Shown here one piece after another: positions 1 to 8,819 of a DNA stretch of 64,000 nucleotides. The number at the start of each line of letters is the position of its first letter. The stretch's first letter is position 1. The notes beneath the pieces were generated by a model that had not been told where the DNA came from, ran no database searches, and saw only the letters and a list, made by a program, of their open reading frames with translations. This DNA is from Acidobacteriota bacterium (GTDB taxonomy: Bacteria; Acidobacteriota; Terriglobia; Acidiferrales; UBA7541): the NCBI GenBank assembly GCA_013289825.1, contig JABCZF010000013.1:43252-107251 (forward strand), written 5' to 3'. A program made the position numbers and the translations under genes.

Positions 1-1
1 T

Positions 2-2002
2 TTTCCGACAACACTTTCACCTCAACAGTCTTTTCCCGTCGTCTCTACTGTCGATGAGCCTTCCATCGCTGGGCGGCCCGTTGCGCTCGATGCCCAGCAC
101 AAACTTCTTCCCTGGCCCATGCCCGATGACACGGGCTACTCCTACTCGTCTCATTTTCTTTCGCAATGGGCCATCGTGTGGGACCAATTCAATCGCCAAC
201 GGCTTCCTTACTTCTACTGTTGCTTCGATTTTGACCGCACCACTTACGAACTCTCTCCTGATCCTAACTGGGTCAATTCTACCGGCTATTTGCGGGCCAT
301 GATGCAGGGCTTTATTGAGCGGCTTTATCCCTACACCGGCGATCCACACACACTGGAATTTCTCCAGAATTTCGTCGATTACGAACTGGAGAACGGTACC
401 ACTCCGGAGAACTACGTTTGGGCGCAGGTTCCTTATCCTTCCGCGAATCCCGGCTCGCGCAGATACACGGGTTGGAGCAACCACGGCGAGGATTTCGTCG
501 AGCCTCATGTCGTCGGCGAAGACGGCTACGCTTATCTTCGGCTTTACGAAATGACCGGCAATGCAAAATATTTGCGAGCGGCGATTCGCTGCGCCGCCGC
601 CCTGGTGAAGAATTTCAAGTCCGGTGACGAGAAAAATTCTCCTTGGCCCTTTCGTTGCCTCGCCCGCAACGGGGCGCTCTCGCCCGGCAAGGGCTTGAGT
701 CCTTACTCAGCGAATGTTGTCGAGCCCATTATGCTTTTTGACGAGCTCATCCGCATCGGCCTCGGTGATGTTCCTTCCTACAAACTTGTTCGCGAGGGGG
801 CGTGGGCTTGGCTCATGAAATACCCGATGAGCAACAATGTTTGGGTCGGTTATTTCGAGGATGTTGGCCCGAACATGGAAAATATGAATAATGTGATTCC
901 GCTGGAGCTGGCTCGCTACATTCTTCTGCACCCAGAAAAAGATCCGGATTGGCGCGAGCACGCTCGCAAGCTGATCGACTGGGTCAAGACCACCCCCCGC
1001 TGGCCTAAGTACATCGTTCACGGCGCGACCGTCACCACCGAGCAGGGCAGCGGGAAGGAATTCTGCTGCAATCTTCCCAATCAGTGCTGCGACAGCCACA
1101 CCGCACGCCTTGCAGCCGTCGAAGCCTTTTACTTTACTAAGACAGGTGACGCCGCTTACAAGGAAGCGGCTTACCGCTCTTATAACTGGGTCACCTATTT
1201 TCAGGGACTGCCCGGCGGGGCGCACGCACCCTTCACCGGCCAATGGTGGTTCACCGATCAGTTTTCCGATGGGCCGCGCCGTTTAATGGATGCCTTCTGG
1301 GCCGTGCCGGAGTGGGCTCCTTCTGCGGAGTCTCATCTGCTCGGCGGCCTGTCTCCTGTGACGAAAATCGTGTATCGCCGCGGCTCCGTCACCTATTCCA
1401 CTTTCGACGCCGAGTCCACGGAAGTTCTGCGCCTGGCCTTCATTCCGGAAACCGTTACCACCGGCGGAAGACCGCTTCTGCGCCGGCCGGACCTCGATGG
1501 GGCTAGCTACACGTTTGACGATTCCACTCGTGTTTTCCGCGTCCATCATGTCGATTCGCGCGATGTCGACATTCAGGGCTCAAGCGACCTCATCCCGCCT
1601 GCGTTCGTTACTTTTGACGATCCGCACCTTCCCGCTGCCACACCTCTCTCCGGCGCGTATCCTTCAAATCTTTTCGACTGGGGAGCTGGTGTTTGGAAAA
1701 TTGCCGCTCCTTTCGGCAAATTTGGCACTTTTCATTTGGCCCTAGTGAACCCGCTGGCTCACGCCGAATTTCGCTTTCTTGCTCCGCGGGTTTTCCTCGG
1801 AATCGACATCTACAATGACGGGCCCGCGGACGCCGCTCTGAGCATTTCTTCACCGGAAACGCAGAAGGTCTCTCTTACCCTCAAACCGGGCGAACTTCGC
1901 CGACTGCGAACCGCGTGGCGAACACCCAGTTCCAAAGTCATTTTCGATTTCACCAACCCCGAGAGCCTCCACTTTGACAACCTTGCCTACCAGCGCGATT
2001 AG
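2..2002 (+). CDS. Six-hairpin-glycosidase-like protein (5' partial)
   Basis: The reading frame is open from base 2, so the gene begins before the window. The ATG at 119 is internal, because the residues before it continue the same protein. At least 666 codons are present. The central part is rich in aromatic and helical segments typical of (alpha/alpha)6 barrels: repeats of the kind 'YLRLYEMTGNAKYLRAA', 'RLAAVEAFYFTKTGDAAYKEA' and an early 'WDQFNRQRLPYFYCCFDFDR'. A beta-rich C-terminal part follows (about residues 470-660). This resembles carbohydrate-active six-hairpin enzymes, but I cannot name a GH family or a substrate. The signal peptide, if any, lies outside the window. The following gene is a tRNA on the other strand, so no operon partner is visible downstream. 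Confidence 0.6.
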   Translation, partial: FPTTLSPQQSFPVVSTVDEPSIAGRPVALDAQHKLLPWPMPDDTGYSYSSHFLSQWAIVWDQFNRQRLPYFYCCFDFDRTTYELSPDPNWVNSTGYLRAMMQGFIERLYPYTGDPHTLEFLQNFVDYELENGTTPENYVWAQVPYPSANPGSRRYTGWSNHGEDFVEPHVVGEDGYAYLRLYEMTGNAKYLRAAIRCAAALVKNFKSGDEKNSPWPFRCLARNGALSPGKGLSPYSANVVEPIMLFDELIRIGLGDVPSYKLVREGAWAWLMKYPMSNNVWVGYFEDVGPNMENMNNVIPLELARYILLHPEKDPDWREHARKLIDWVKTTPRWPKYIVHGATVTTEQGSGKEFCCNLPNQCCDSHTARLAAVEAFYFTKTGDAAYKEAAYRSYNWVTYFQGLPGGAHAPFTGQWWFTDQFSDGPRRLMDAFWAVPEWAPSAESHLLGGLSPVTKIVYRRGSVTYSTFDAESTEVLRLAFIPETVTTGGRPLLRRPDLDGASYTFDDSTRVFRVHHVDSRDVDIQGSSDLIPPAFVTFDDPHLPAATPLSGAYPSNLFDWGAGVWKIAAPFGKFGTFHLALVNPLAHAEFRFLAPRVFLGIDIYNDGPADAALSISSPETQKVSLTLKPGELRRLRTAWRTPSSKVIFDFTNPESLHFDNLAYQRD

Positions 2003-2157
2003 TTCTTCGCTGATGCTCGGCAAGGGCGGATGCCATGGCACTCCGTGATCGAGGGTGGCTTGGGTGATGCGCTGGACAGCGATGTTTGCAGACACTCCGA
2101 AGTCGGAGTCTGCATCATCTTCAGCAATAAGCAGGGCGTTTGGATTCCCTACGAAGG

Positions 2158-2234
2158 TGGCGCGCCCGGTGAGGGTCGAACTCACGACCTACAGCTTCGG
2201 AGGCTGTCGCTCTATCCATCTGAGCTACGGGCGC
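2158..2234 (-). tRNA. tRNA-Arg(CCG)
   Basis: On the minus strand a complete cloverleaf can be folded. The 7-bp acceptor stem is GCGCCCG/CGGGCGC (2228-2234 with 2162-2168). The D-arm begins GCTCAGATGG. The anticodon stem ACAGC/GCTGT encloses loop CTCCGAA, with the anticodon at 2198-2200. The T-arm is GTGAG-TTCGACC-CTCAC. The discriminator G is followed by an encoded CCA (2158-2160). Anticodon CCG reads Arg codon CGG. A short variable loop makes it class I. Confidence 0.95.
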
Positions 2235-2408
2235 ACGGTTGCGTTTCACAGGGAGGCGCTGGAATCGCAGTCACGCGATAATTGCGACGTGTTCGATTAT
2301 TCTAGCGCTTGCACGGCTTGCGCGCCAGAGTGCTCTTGGAGGCGCGGGCTGGACGGCTGATCTGGTTCTCGCGACGGTTCGCTTTCAGTTGGAGGAAAGC
2401 TTTCGAGT

Positions 2409-2768
2409 TCAGCCTTTTGCCCGGGCCTTGATGTCGTGAGCGAGTTTTTCAATTTCTTCAGCTTTTTTCACCAGGGCCAGCGACAGGATCTGCGAGGAAT
2501 CTGTTTTCTCCACTTCCGTCTTCAAATCGGACGCGAGCTGATAGAGTTTTTCGATGTTCTTCTTGATGTCCTTCTCGTTGGCTTCCAGAAGTGCCTTGGT
2601 AGAAGATTTCGCCGGCGCGGGGTCAGAACTCTCGGGATCTATCGCAGGGTCGGAAGTAGGTGGCCGGCCGGATGGCTTGGCCTGGCCGCTCAGGATGCCG
2701 ACGCGCATAAGTGCTAGCGTGCCTGTGCCGGCCAAAGCGGTCAAAAATCTGCGTCTCGTGTTAGACAT
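2409..2768 (-). CDS. Small Tat-exported helical protein, unknown function
   Basis: A 119-residue protein that begins with a twin-arginine-type leader (RRRFLTALAGTG, then a short hydrophobic stretch to about residue 28). A Pro/Ser-rich linker (about 30-55) and a charged helical domain (about 56-119) rich in Lys, Glu and Leu follow, likely helical or coiled coil. The ATG has a GAGG motif about 7 bases upstream. Export to the periplasm is inferred from the leader. I do not recognise the mature domain. The gene stands alone between the tRNA and the divergently oriented MscS gene. Confidence 0.7.
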   Translation of the reverse strand: MSNTRRRFLTALAGTGTLALMRVGILSGQAKPSGRPPTSDPAIDPESSDPAPAKSSTKALLEANEKDIKKNIEKLYQLASDLKTEVEKTDSSQILSLALVKKAEEIEKLAHDIKARAKG

Positions 2769-2865
2769 ATTTGCCTCACTCTGTGGTCCGCCGGCTCAGA
2801 ATTGAGCTCTCATCAGACGGGCATCCCTGCTCCTCCAATGTTATACTTTCCTTCCCGAAAAAACG

Positions 2866-3759
2866 ATGACCAGTCTCTCCATTCCCTGGCCCGAATGGCC
2901 CGAATTCACAGTCAATGTCAGTAAGCTACTAGCCATCATAGCCATCTTCTTTATTGCTCTGCTCATTAATCGCTTTCTCCGGGTTCTGACCAAGCTGGTC
3001 ATCAAGCATGCCGCTACTCAGAGTCGCGCGGCGCAGGTCCGCGAACAGCAAACTCGTACGCTCGCGGGCGTGCTTTATGGCTCCGGAAGCAAGGTTGTCT
3101 GGTTCGTGGCGGTGTTAACGGCGCTGGACCAATGTCACATCAGCGTCGCGCCGGCTCTGACGCTGGCGGGACTTGCCAGCGTCGCGCTGGGTTTCGGCGC
3201 GCAGAATCTCGTACGCGACTTGATTACCGGCTTCTATATCGTACTCGAAGACCAATTCGTGATAGGTGATACTATTCAGATTGGCGATGCCACTGGACGC
3301 GTCGAACATTTGACGCTGCGGCGCACCGTGTTGCGCGATGCCCGCGGCGCGCTGGTGACGATTGCCAACGGCGAAATACGCACGGTGAGCAATCTTAGCC
3401 GCGACTGGTCGCAGGCTTTTGTGGATATATCCATTGCGCCGGAAATATCCCTCGAGAAAACAATGCAGGCGCTAGAGAGCGCCGCCGCGGAGTTGCGCGG
3501 GGACCCGTCGTGGTCGCAGGCGCTGGTCGATGGGCCGCGCATTCTTGGAGTACAGGCGTTCGACCGATCGTCTTCAACGGTGCGTTTGCAAGTGCGCACG
3601 GCCCCGACGCGGCAGGATGAAGTGTCGCGTGAACTTCGGCGGCGCGTCCAGATTGAGTTTCAACGGCAAGGACTTCCGTTATCAAACGTGCAGCGATTCG
3701 AACTGGTTAGCGCCTCTCCTTCTCCGCCAGAGGCACCCAAGCCAGACAAGCCGAATTAG
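2866..3759 (+). CDS. MscS-family mechanosensitive ion channel
   Basis: This 297-residue protein has three hydrophobic segments near residues 18-36, 68-90 and 95-120. The third carries the Gly/Ala-rich pore pattern of MscS ('LAGLASVALGFGAQNLVRD'), followed by the cytoplasmic beta domain ('FVIGDTIQIGDATGRVEHLTLRRT'). MscS channels open under membrane tension to release osmolytes during hypo-osmotic shock. The length fits the small MscS class. The C-terminal tail is Pro/Lys-rich. The next gene begins 15 bases downstream on the same strand with a good ribosome-binding site, so the two probably share a transcript. Confidence 0.9.
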   Translation: MTSLSIPWPEWPEFTVNVSKLLAIIAIFFIALLINRFLRVLTKLVIKHAATQSRAAQVREQQTRTLAGVLYGSGSKVVWFVAVLTALDQCHISVAPALTLAGLASVALGFGAQNLVRDLITGFYIVLEDQFVIGDTIQIGDATGRVEHLTLRRTVLRDARGALVTIANGEIRTVSNLSRDWSQAFVDISIAPEISLEKTMQALESAAAELRGDPSWSQALVDGPRILGVQAFDRSSSTVRLQVRTAPTRQDEVSRELRRRVQIEFQRQGLPLSNVQRFELVSASPSPPEAPKPDKPN

Positions 3760-3774
3760 CAAGGAGAACCCGAA

Positions 3775-4230
3775 ATGAGCCAAGTTACCTATGACGAAGT
3801 AAATCTGATGCTGAAGCTTTACGAGATGAGACGTGAGCCGAGGCTGCGGCAGGCGCGCGCATGGTTTCTGGAGCATTTTCATCCGACATCTCCCGAAGAC
3901 ATGATGCAGAAATTTCCGCAGGGCGGAGAGGAAAACACTTTCATTCGCATGGTCATCAGCTACTGGGATATGGTGGCGAGCATTGTGAATCGCGGATTGA
4001 TCAACGACGAACTTTTCTTTGAAAGTAATGGAGAGATCTGGGTGGTATGGGACCGCATGCACAGCATCGTACCCATCTGGCGTGCAGCCTTCAAGAATCC
4101 GCAGTTGTTTTCTAACATTGAAGATACTTGCAGGAGGCTGGAAGCCTGGCGCGAGAAGAGGGCACCGGGTTCGAGCACGGCGATGCGGCAGATGATGGAT
4201 CAAGCGCGTCAAAAACCGGCTGGCGCTTGA
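3775..4230 (+). CDS. Conserved hypothetical protein (DUF4760-like)
   Basis: A 151-residue soluble, mostly helical protein with many Trp and Met residues. It starts at an ATG preceded by AAGGAG. It has the overall look of DUF4760 proteins, 'helix-YWDMVASIVNRGLINDELFF' then 'WDRM..IVPIWRAAF', a family of unknown function. No signal peptide or catalytic motif is visible. It follows the MscS channel by 15 bases and converges on the diguanylate cyclase gene. The family match is from memory of the pattern, not a search. Confidence 0.6.
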   Translation: MSQVTYDEVNLMLKLYEMRREPRLRQARAWFLEHFHPTSPEDMMQKFPQGGEENTFIRMVISYWDMVASIVNRGLINDELFFESNGEIWVVWDRMHSIVPIWRAAFKNPQLFSNIEDTCRRLEAWREKRAPGSSTAMRQMMDQARQKPAGA

Positions 4231-4270
4231 TTTCGTCGGCACGGGAAATTCCTGGTCCGGCGGACTCCTA

Positions 4271-5239
4271 TCAGTGTTGGAGCCGCAAGGGTTGCAGCAA
4301 CGGAGCGGTTACCGGCTCTGTTCTTGCGATCGGCTGGGCCATCCGAAGGCAATCACGGCCCGATGCTTTCGCCTTATAAAGAGCGGTATCCACCTCGTGC
4401 AACAATTCCTCGACAGGTCTAAGACCCCAGTCCGAGCTCATAAGAGCGCCAAGACTCATGGTGAGACTGAGAGAGCCCTTCGCGGTCTGTATCGGGCCAT
4501 TGGAGATGGACTTGCGAATGGCTTCCGCACGGGCGGGCGCGAATGCCGGATCGCAACTGTTTAGTACCACGAGGAATTCTTCCCCTCCGTAACGTCCCAC
4601 GAAATCATAGGAGCGCACGGAACCGAGAAGGCGATTGGCAGTTTCTATGAGGACTTCGTCACCCACTACGTGGCCATAGGTGTCGTTGACCCGCTTGAAG
4701 TGATCCACATCGCCGAGCAGGATTGTGGTGGATTTTTTTTCGCGGTGCGAGCGGTGCAGCTCTCGAGTAAGCAAGTCCATAATCGCACCGCGGTTTAGCA
4801 GGGAAGTTAGCGGATCGTGCGTGGCCCGAAAACGCATGTTCTCCCGGGCTTCCACCAGCCGGTCCTCCAAGAGCAGGATGCGTTCTCCGACGCGGAGCCG
4901 TGCGCGCAATTCTTCTGCATTGAACGGTTTGGTCAAATAGTCGTCGGCTCCCGATTCTAGGCCGAGCACGGTCTCCTCTTTGGTTCCCTTTGAGGTTAGC
5001 AGTACCATATAGACGTACGTTTGTTCCGAGCGCTTACGAACGGCGCGGCACACCCCGGGCCCATCTAACTCCGGCATGACCCAGTCCAGTAATGCCAGAC
5101 GAGGTGCCTCGAGCTTCTGAAGTTGTTCCAGAGCTTGCTTGCCGTTTTCCACCGCAGTGACTTCGTAGCCGGCACGTTCCAGCGTTTTTTCGAGTAATCG
5201 ACGTGAAAGCGCGTCGTCGTCGGCGATCAAGATCTTCAA
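4271..5239 (-). CDS. Response regulator diguanylate cyclase (REC-GGDEF)
   Basis: Residues 1-120 form a CheY-like receiver: acidic pocket DDD near the start, phosphoacceptor Asp52 in 'LLDWVMPELDG', and the conserved Lys in 'YLTKPF'. Residues about 130-300 form a GGDEF domain with the intact active-site motif GGEEF at 216-220. RSYD at 207-210 matches the RxxD product-inhibition site at the expected spacing. The enzyme should make c-di-GMP under phosphorylation control. The start is TTG (5237-5239), and it overlaps the stop of the upstream HPt gene by four bases, so translation is probably coupled. The adjacent HPt protein is the obvious phosphodonor candidate. Confidence 0.92.
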   Translation of the reverse strand: MKILIADDDALSRRLLEKTLERAGYEVTAVENGKQALEQLQKLEAPRLALLDWVMPELDGPGVCRAVRKRSEQTYVYMVLLTSKGTKEETVLGLESGADDYLTKPFNAEELRARLRVGERILLLEDRLVEARENMRFRATHDPLTSLLNRGAIMDLLTRELHRSHREKKSTTILLGDVDHFKRVNDTYGHVVGDEVLIETANRLLGSVRSYDFVGRYGGEEFLVVLNSCDPAFAPARAEAIRKSISNGPIQTAKGSLSLTMSLGALMSSDWGLRPVEELLHEVDTALYKAKASGRDCLRMAQPIARTEPVTAPLLQPLRLQH

Positions 5240-5610
5240 TGGCGCACCTCCGCCATGTACGCCTCAAGTTCGGGCAAGAGACTGGCGGCTTCGCATTTCA
5301 AGGCCTGCAAAGCGCCTTTTAGGGAAGCTGTTTCTCCGGCGGAGGCTATGACCTCGAGTCTTGCGGCCGCGGCTGCAGTACGCACACCGCCCAGACTGGA
5401 AAGCATCCCCTTGAGCGTATGAGCCAACCTTGCGGCCTCTTTCAAGTCCTCGGCAGCCACAGCTGACTCGAGAGAACGCATGGTTAGCGGGAAGTCCTCT
5501 TTGAATATGTTCAGGAGGTCCCGCAGCAGCTCCTGATCATTGTCGACCCTCTCCAGCAGTTCAGCCAGATTCCAAGCCGGATCCGAATGACTGTCTTCAT
5601 TTTTCTTCAT
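5236..5610 (-). CDS. HPt-domain phosphotransfer protein
   Basis: With the ATG at 5610 (upstream context GGAAGTG) the protein has 124 residues. Nearly all of it is a histidine phosphotransfer four-helix bundle, with phospho-His64 in 'ARLAHTLKGMLSSLG'. A longer frame is open to 5718, but those extra residues do not look like family sequence. It should shuttle phosphate between a hybrid kinase and a receiver. The overlap with the REC-GGDEF gene makes that protein the likely partner. The upstream kinase is not next to it. The hybrid kinase at 42-45 kb is a remote candidate only. Confidence 0.85.
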   Translation of the reverse strand: MKKNEDSHSDPAWNLAELLERVDNDQELLRDLLNIFKEDFPLTMRSLESAVAAEDLKEAARLAHTLKGMLSSLGGVRTAAAAARLEVIASAGETASLKGALQALKCEAASLLPELEAYMAEVRH

Positions 5611-5750
5611 GGTTTCACTTCCATGCTTGAGCTTCGAATCTGCAAGTTCTTCTGTGTCCACTCGCAGAAACTCGGCTTGAATTGGTTGCGACACGCACCT
5701 GTCTGTAGCCGGTGGCAAGGGGAGTGTTCGAAGTGCGTCCGGGTGTCATG

Positions 5751-6401
5751 CTAGCTTTTCGCCGCCTCCGCCCTGGTGATGACGTGCCGCGCCAGCGCCA
5801 GCATGTTCGAACTGATTCTGAGGTGTGCGTCGCTGGCCGCCCCTATGTTCACTTCAAACTGCAGCCTGTCTTCCGCGATCAGGAAATCGATCGCGCCGCC
5901 GCTGGCGAGAAAATCGGGAGTTTCGCCGACGGTTAGCACGTTGCCTCCCTGAATGGATTTGAAGATGCTTCCGTAGCGCTTACCCTCCGAGCGGCTAACG
6001 AAAAGAATATGACAAGCGCGCAGATCCTGTTCTTTGTGCGCCCAGCGAACTTCCACGCGCCGGCCGCGGATGGAAGTTCCTCGGGTGGCCTCTGCCAAAG
6101 AGGCTCCGAAAGGAAAGTCTCCAAAAACGCAAAGGAGAAGCGGCGATTGCCCGGCGGAGAAAGCGTCGGGGGGCCACTCAACAAATCTGGGAAAGGCCGC
6201 CAGAAACGAGGCTTTTGCTTGGTATTCGTTGAGCCTCTCCTCTCGGCCGCCTGAAGCGGGCAAAGGCAGCACCAGGGTCGTGAGTAGTCCAAGAAAGACG
6301 AAACCGCGAAGCCGTTTTTCTGTCGAGAAGCGTCTTTTTGGCGCTCGAAGGAGGGAGACGCGGCCAACACCGAGCCCGAGAAACAGGCGCGCCAAGTGCA
6401 C
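5751..6401 (-). CDS. YfiR-family (DUF4154) periplasmic protein
   Basis: A lipophilic leader (about residues 38-58, '...FVFLGLLTTLVLPLPASG') precedes a domain with the YfiR pattern: 'EYQAKASFLAAFPRFVEWP' near its start, then 'ACHILFVSRSEGKR', 'VLTVGETPDFLASGGAIDFL' and 'FEVNIGAASDAHLRISSNMLALAR'. In Pseudomonas, YfiR is a periplasmic repressor of the diguanylate cyclase YfiN/TpbB. Here it lies 140 bases upstream of the HPt and REC-GGDEF genes, which suggests a c-di-GMP role, although that cyclase is soluble. The start is uncertain. I chose GTG at 6401 because AGGGAGG sits 4-5 bases before it. A TTG at 6476 or ATG at 6422 would lengthen the protein. Confidence 0.8.
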   Translation of the reverse strand: MHLARLFLGLGVGRVSLLRAPKRRFSTEKRLRGFVFLGLLTTLVLPLPASGGREERLNEYQAKASFLAAFPRFVEWPPDAFSAGQSPLLLCVFGDFPFGASLAEATRGTSIRGRRVEVRWAHKEQDLRACHILFVSRSEGKRYGSIFKSIQGGNVLTVGETPDFLASGGAIDFLIAEDRLQFEVNIGAASDAHLRISSNMLALARHVITRAEAAKS

Positions 6402-6638
6402 GCTGCCCTCCCTTGCCGACATCGCGAGGCCATAAGCAAAACGGAATTGCACAGAGCCCCCCATTCCTTGGGGCAAGCCGGAGGCCAGATACAGGCTCGG
6501 TGACGAATTCTAAGCTGTTGAAATACAGGAGGTTACACCGCTGACCTTCGTGGCGGGCGGAACCACGGATTCCCAGGTCGGGACACAGGCGAGGAAGCAG
6601 TTCAGAGTGGAACAGGTCGCGTCAGTTCTTACTGTTCT

Positions 6639-8819
6639 TTAGCTTGTCGATGGGACCCCACTTTGCGCCGTGTTTAGGCCGTTCGGGACCATAGGAAGGC
6701 CTCGGAGGCGCGTGCCCGTGGCTTGGAAAATGGCGTTGCCGATGGCTGGAGCGACGGCCATGATTGGTGTTTCGCCTGCTCCTGCCGAGGGAAGGTCCTT
6801 TCGATCCAGAAGGACGGCTTCGATTTCCGGGACGTCGCGGAAGCGCGGCACACGATAGCGCGAGAAACGTGGATTGGTGATGCGGCCATTCTCGAACTCG
6901 ATGAATTCGAACAGAGCACCACCAAGCCCCTGAATATTCGCGCCAATCACCTGATTGCGCAATCCATCGGGATTTACGATGGCGCCGCATTCGAAGGCCG
7001 TTGTCATTCGCACTACGCGCACCGCGCCGGAAGTGTGATCTACCGAAACCTCGGCACATGTCGCCACGTAGCCACCCTTTTCAAGACCCCCTGCGATGCC
7101 GAATCCCTGTCCCTCCTGTGTTTTCTTGTGCGACCAGCCAAAAGATTTCGCTGCCGCGTCAAACACGGCACGCAGCCGGGAATCGGAGAGATTCTTCAGC
7201 CGGAATTCCAGTGGATCGATTTGCGCCGCATGGGCGAGCTCGTCCATGTGGCTTTCTCGCGCGAAAAAGTTTGCCGTGGCCGCCAGCCCCCGATAGGAGC
7301 CGCTCCGCAGAGGGCACTGTGTGGAGTGAAATTGGATGTGCTGGTTGGGGACGACATACGGAGTATCGATGGCTGACATTCCTGAGTTGTAATTGTGAAA
7401 TTCCCATGCTGTTAGCGCGCCATCGGCAGCAATGCCGCTCTTGATTTCCATCACGCCTGCTGGCCGAAAATAGGCCCAGGTGAACTCTTCTTCCCGCGTC
7501 CAAACCACTTGGACGGGGCGCCCCGCAGCGCGCGCCAGCCGGGCGGCTTCCAGCGCGGCATCTCCGGTGTGTTTGCCCCCGTAGGCAGAACCGGTATCCG
7601 GGACGATCACGCGCACGTCACTTTCCGAAACGTGAAAGACACTGGCCAGCTCATCGCGCACGGCAAACGGGCGCTGCGATCCCGTCCATACCGTGAGTTT
7701 GCCATCGGACCATTCGGCCACCGCCGCGCGCGGCTCGAGCGGGGCATGCGCGATGAACGCTACCGTGTAGGTGGCATCCAAACGGTGCGCAGCAGCCGCG
7801 AAGCCGTCCTCCACAGAGCCGGTTGTTTTTCGAGAGCGATCGTCGCTCTTGACCGTGGCATTCTTTTTCAGATAGGAAAAGAGCTCTTTGCTTGAAGTAT
7901 GGGACACTTCCTTCCATTCGGTCTGAATTGTCTCGAGCGCTCTACTGGCGTCTCGTTCATTGCCCGCGGCGGCACCGATGAAGTCGCCGTCGCGCACGAC
8001 AATAACCCCGCTCATCGCTAGGGCAGCTTTCGCATCGTAAGAAGTGAGCGTTGCGCCGAACGACGGCGGTCGAAGCACTTTGCCGTACAGCTGGCCTGGC
8101 CGACGAAGATCGGGAGTGTATTGGTGCTTTCCGGTGACGAACGCGCGGGCATCCTTTTTCGGAATAGATTTCCCTGCAATCGTCCATTGATCCGGCGGAG
8201 TGACGGGATCTTCCGCGGGGAGGTTTTGCGCCAGAGTCTTGCCACGGGCCAAATCCGCATAGCGAAGCGATCGGCCAGTGGCTGGATCGGTCACCTTTCC
8301 GTCTGCTGTAGTAAGTCCTTCGGCTGCGACGTTCCATTCTTTCGCGGCTGCGCCGACCAGCAGGTCTCGCGCGGCGGCGGCGGCGCGGCGAAGCTGAGGC
8401 GACATAGTAGGCATGGAGCGGCTACCCACCGTTCCGAAATCGAACGGCGTCAGTGCCGTGTCGGCCGTCACCATGGTTACGCTTTCAAAAGGTAGGTGCA
8501 ATTCATCGGCCACCGTTTGCGCCAGCGATGTGCGGATGTTTTGGCCAATCTCTACTTTGCCCGTGAACGCGGTCACGTTCCCGTCTTCGCCGATATGCAG
8601 CCATGCCGTGATGTCTTTTGGGAGTTCTTCCTGGTGAAAGCCCTGGGTGGGCGCGGTTTCCTGAGCGGCCAGGGTATCTCTTGCTACCGCAAAAACGGCA
8701 ATGCCTGCGCCGAGAAACTTGAAGAAATCGCGGCGGGGCAATTCGAAACGATGCATCGGGGCTGCGGTGAATTCGTAGCGCTCGGGTTCGGGCTGAAACT
8801 TAATGGAAGAGCCGCTCAT
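6639..8819 (-). CDS. Molybdenum hydroxylase large subunit (IorB-like, Tat-exported)
   Basis: A 726-residue xanthine-oxidase-family molybdopterin subunit. It begins with a Tat leader ('RRDFFKFLGAGIAVFAV' around residues 32-48), which is typical of the periplasmic isoquinoline/aldehyde oxidoreductase branch. Visible family motifs include 'GSAYGGKHTGDAALEAARLA', 'RSGSYRGLAATANFFARE' and the C-terminal 'GAGETPIMAVAPAIGNAIF' with the active-site Glu. It should hydroxylate an N-heterocycle or oxidise an aldehyde. The substrate cannot be read from the sequence. The ATG overlaps the stop of the 2Fe-2S subunit gene by four bases (ATGA). A longer upstream frame is ruled out as the start by this coupling. 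No FAD or cytochrome subunit is adjacent. Confidence 0.9.
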   Translation of the reverse strand: MSGSSIKFQPEPERYEFTAAPMHRFELPRRDFFKFLGAGIAVFAVARDTLAAQETAPTQGFHQEELPKDITAWLHIGEDGNVTAFTGKVEIGQNIRTSLAQTVADELHLPFESVTMVTADTALTPFDFGTVGSRSMPTMSPQLRRAAAAARDLLVGAAAKEWNVAAEGLTTADGKVTDPATGRSLRYADLARGKTLAQNLPAEDPVTPPDQWTIAGKSIPKKDARAFVTGKHQYTPDLRRPGQLYGKVLRPPSFGATLTSYDAKAALAMSGVIVVRDGDFIGAAAGNERDASRALETIQTEWKEVSHTSSKELFSYLKKNATVKSDDRSRKTTGSVEDGFAAAAHRLDATYTVAFIAHAPLEPRAAVAEWSDGKLTVWTGSQRPFAVRDELASVFHVSESDVRVIVPDTGSAYGGKHTGDAALEAARLARAAGRPVQVVWTREEEFTWAYFRPAGVMEIKSGIAADGALTAWEFHNYNSGMSAIDTPYVVPNQHIQFHSTQCPLRSGSYRGLAATANFFARESHMDELAHAAQIDPLEFRLKNLSDSRLRAVFDAAAKSFGWSHKKTQEGQGFGIAGGLEKGGYVATCAEVSVDHTSGAVRVVRMTTAFECGAIVNPDGLRNQVIGANIQGLGGALFEFIEFENGRITNPRFSRYRVPRFRDVPEIEAVLLDRKDLPSAGAGETPIMAVAPAIGNAIFQATGTRLRGLPMVPNGLNTAQSGVPSTS

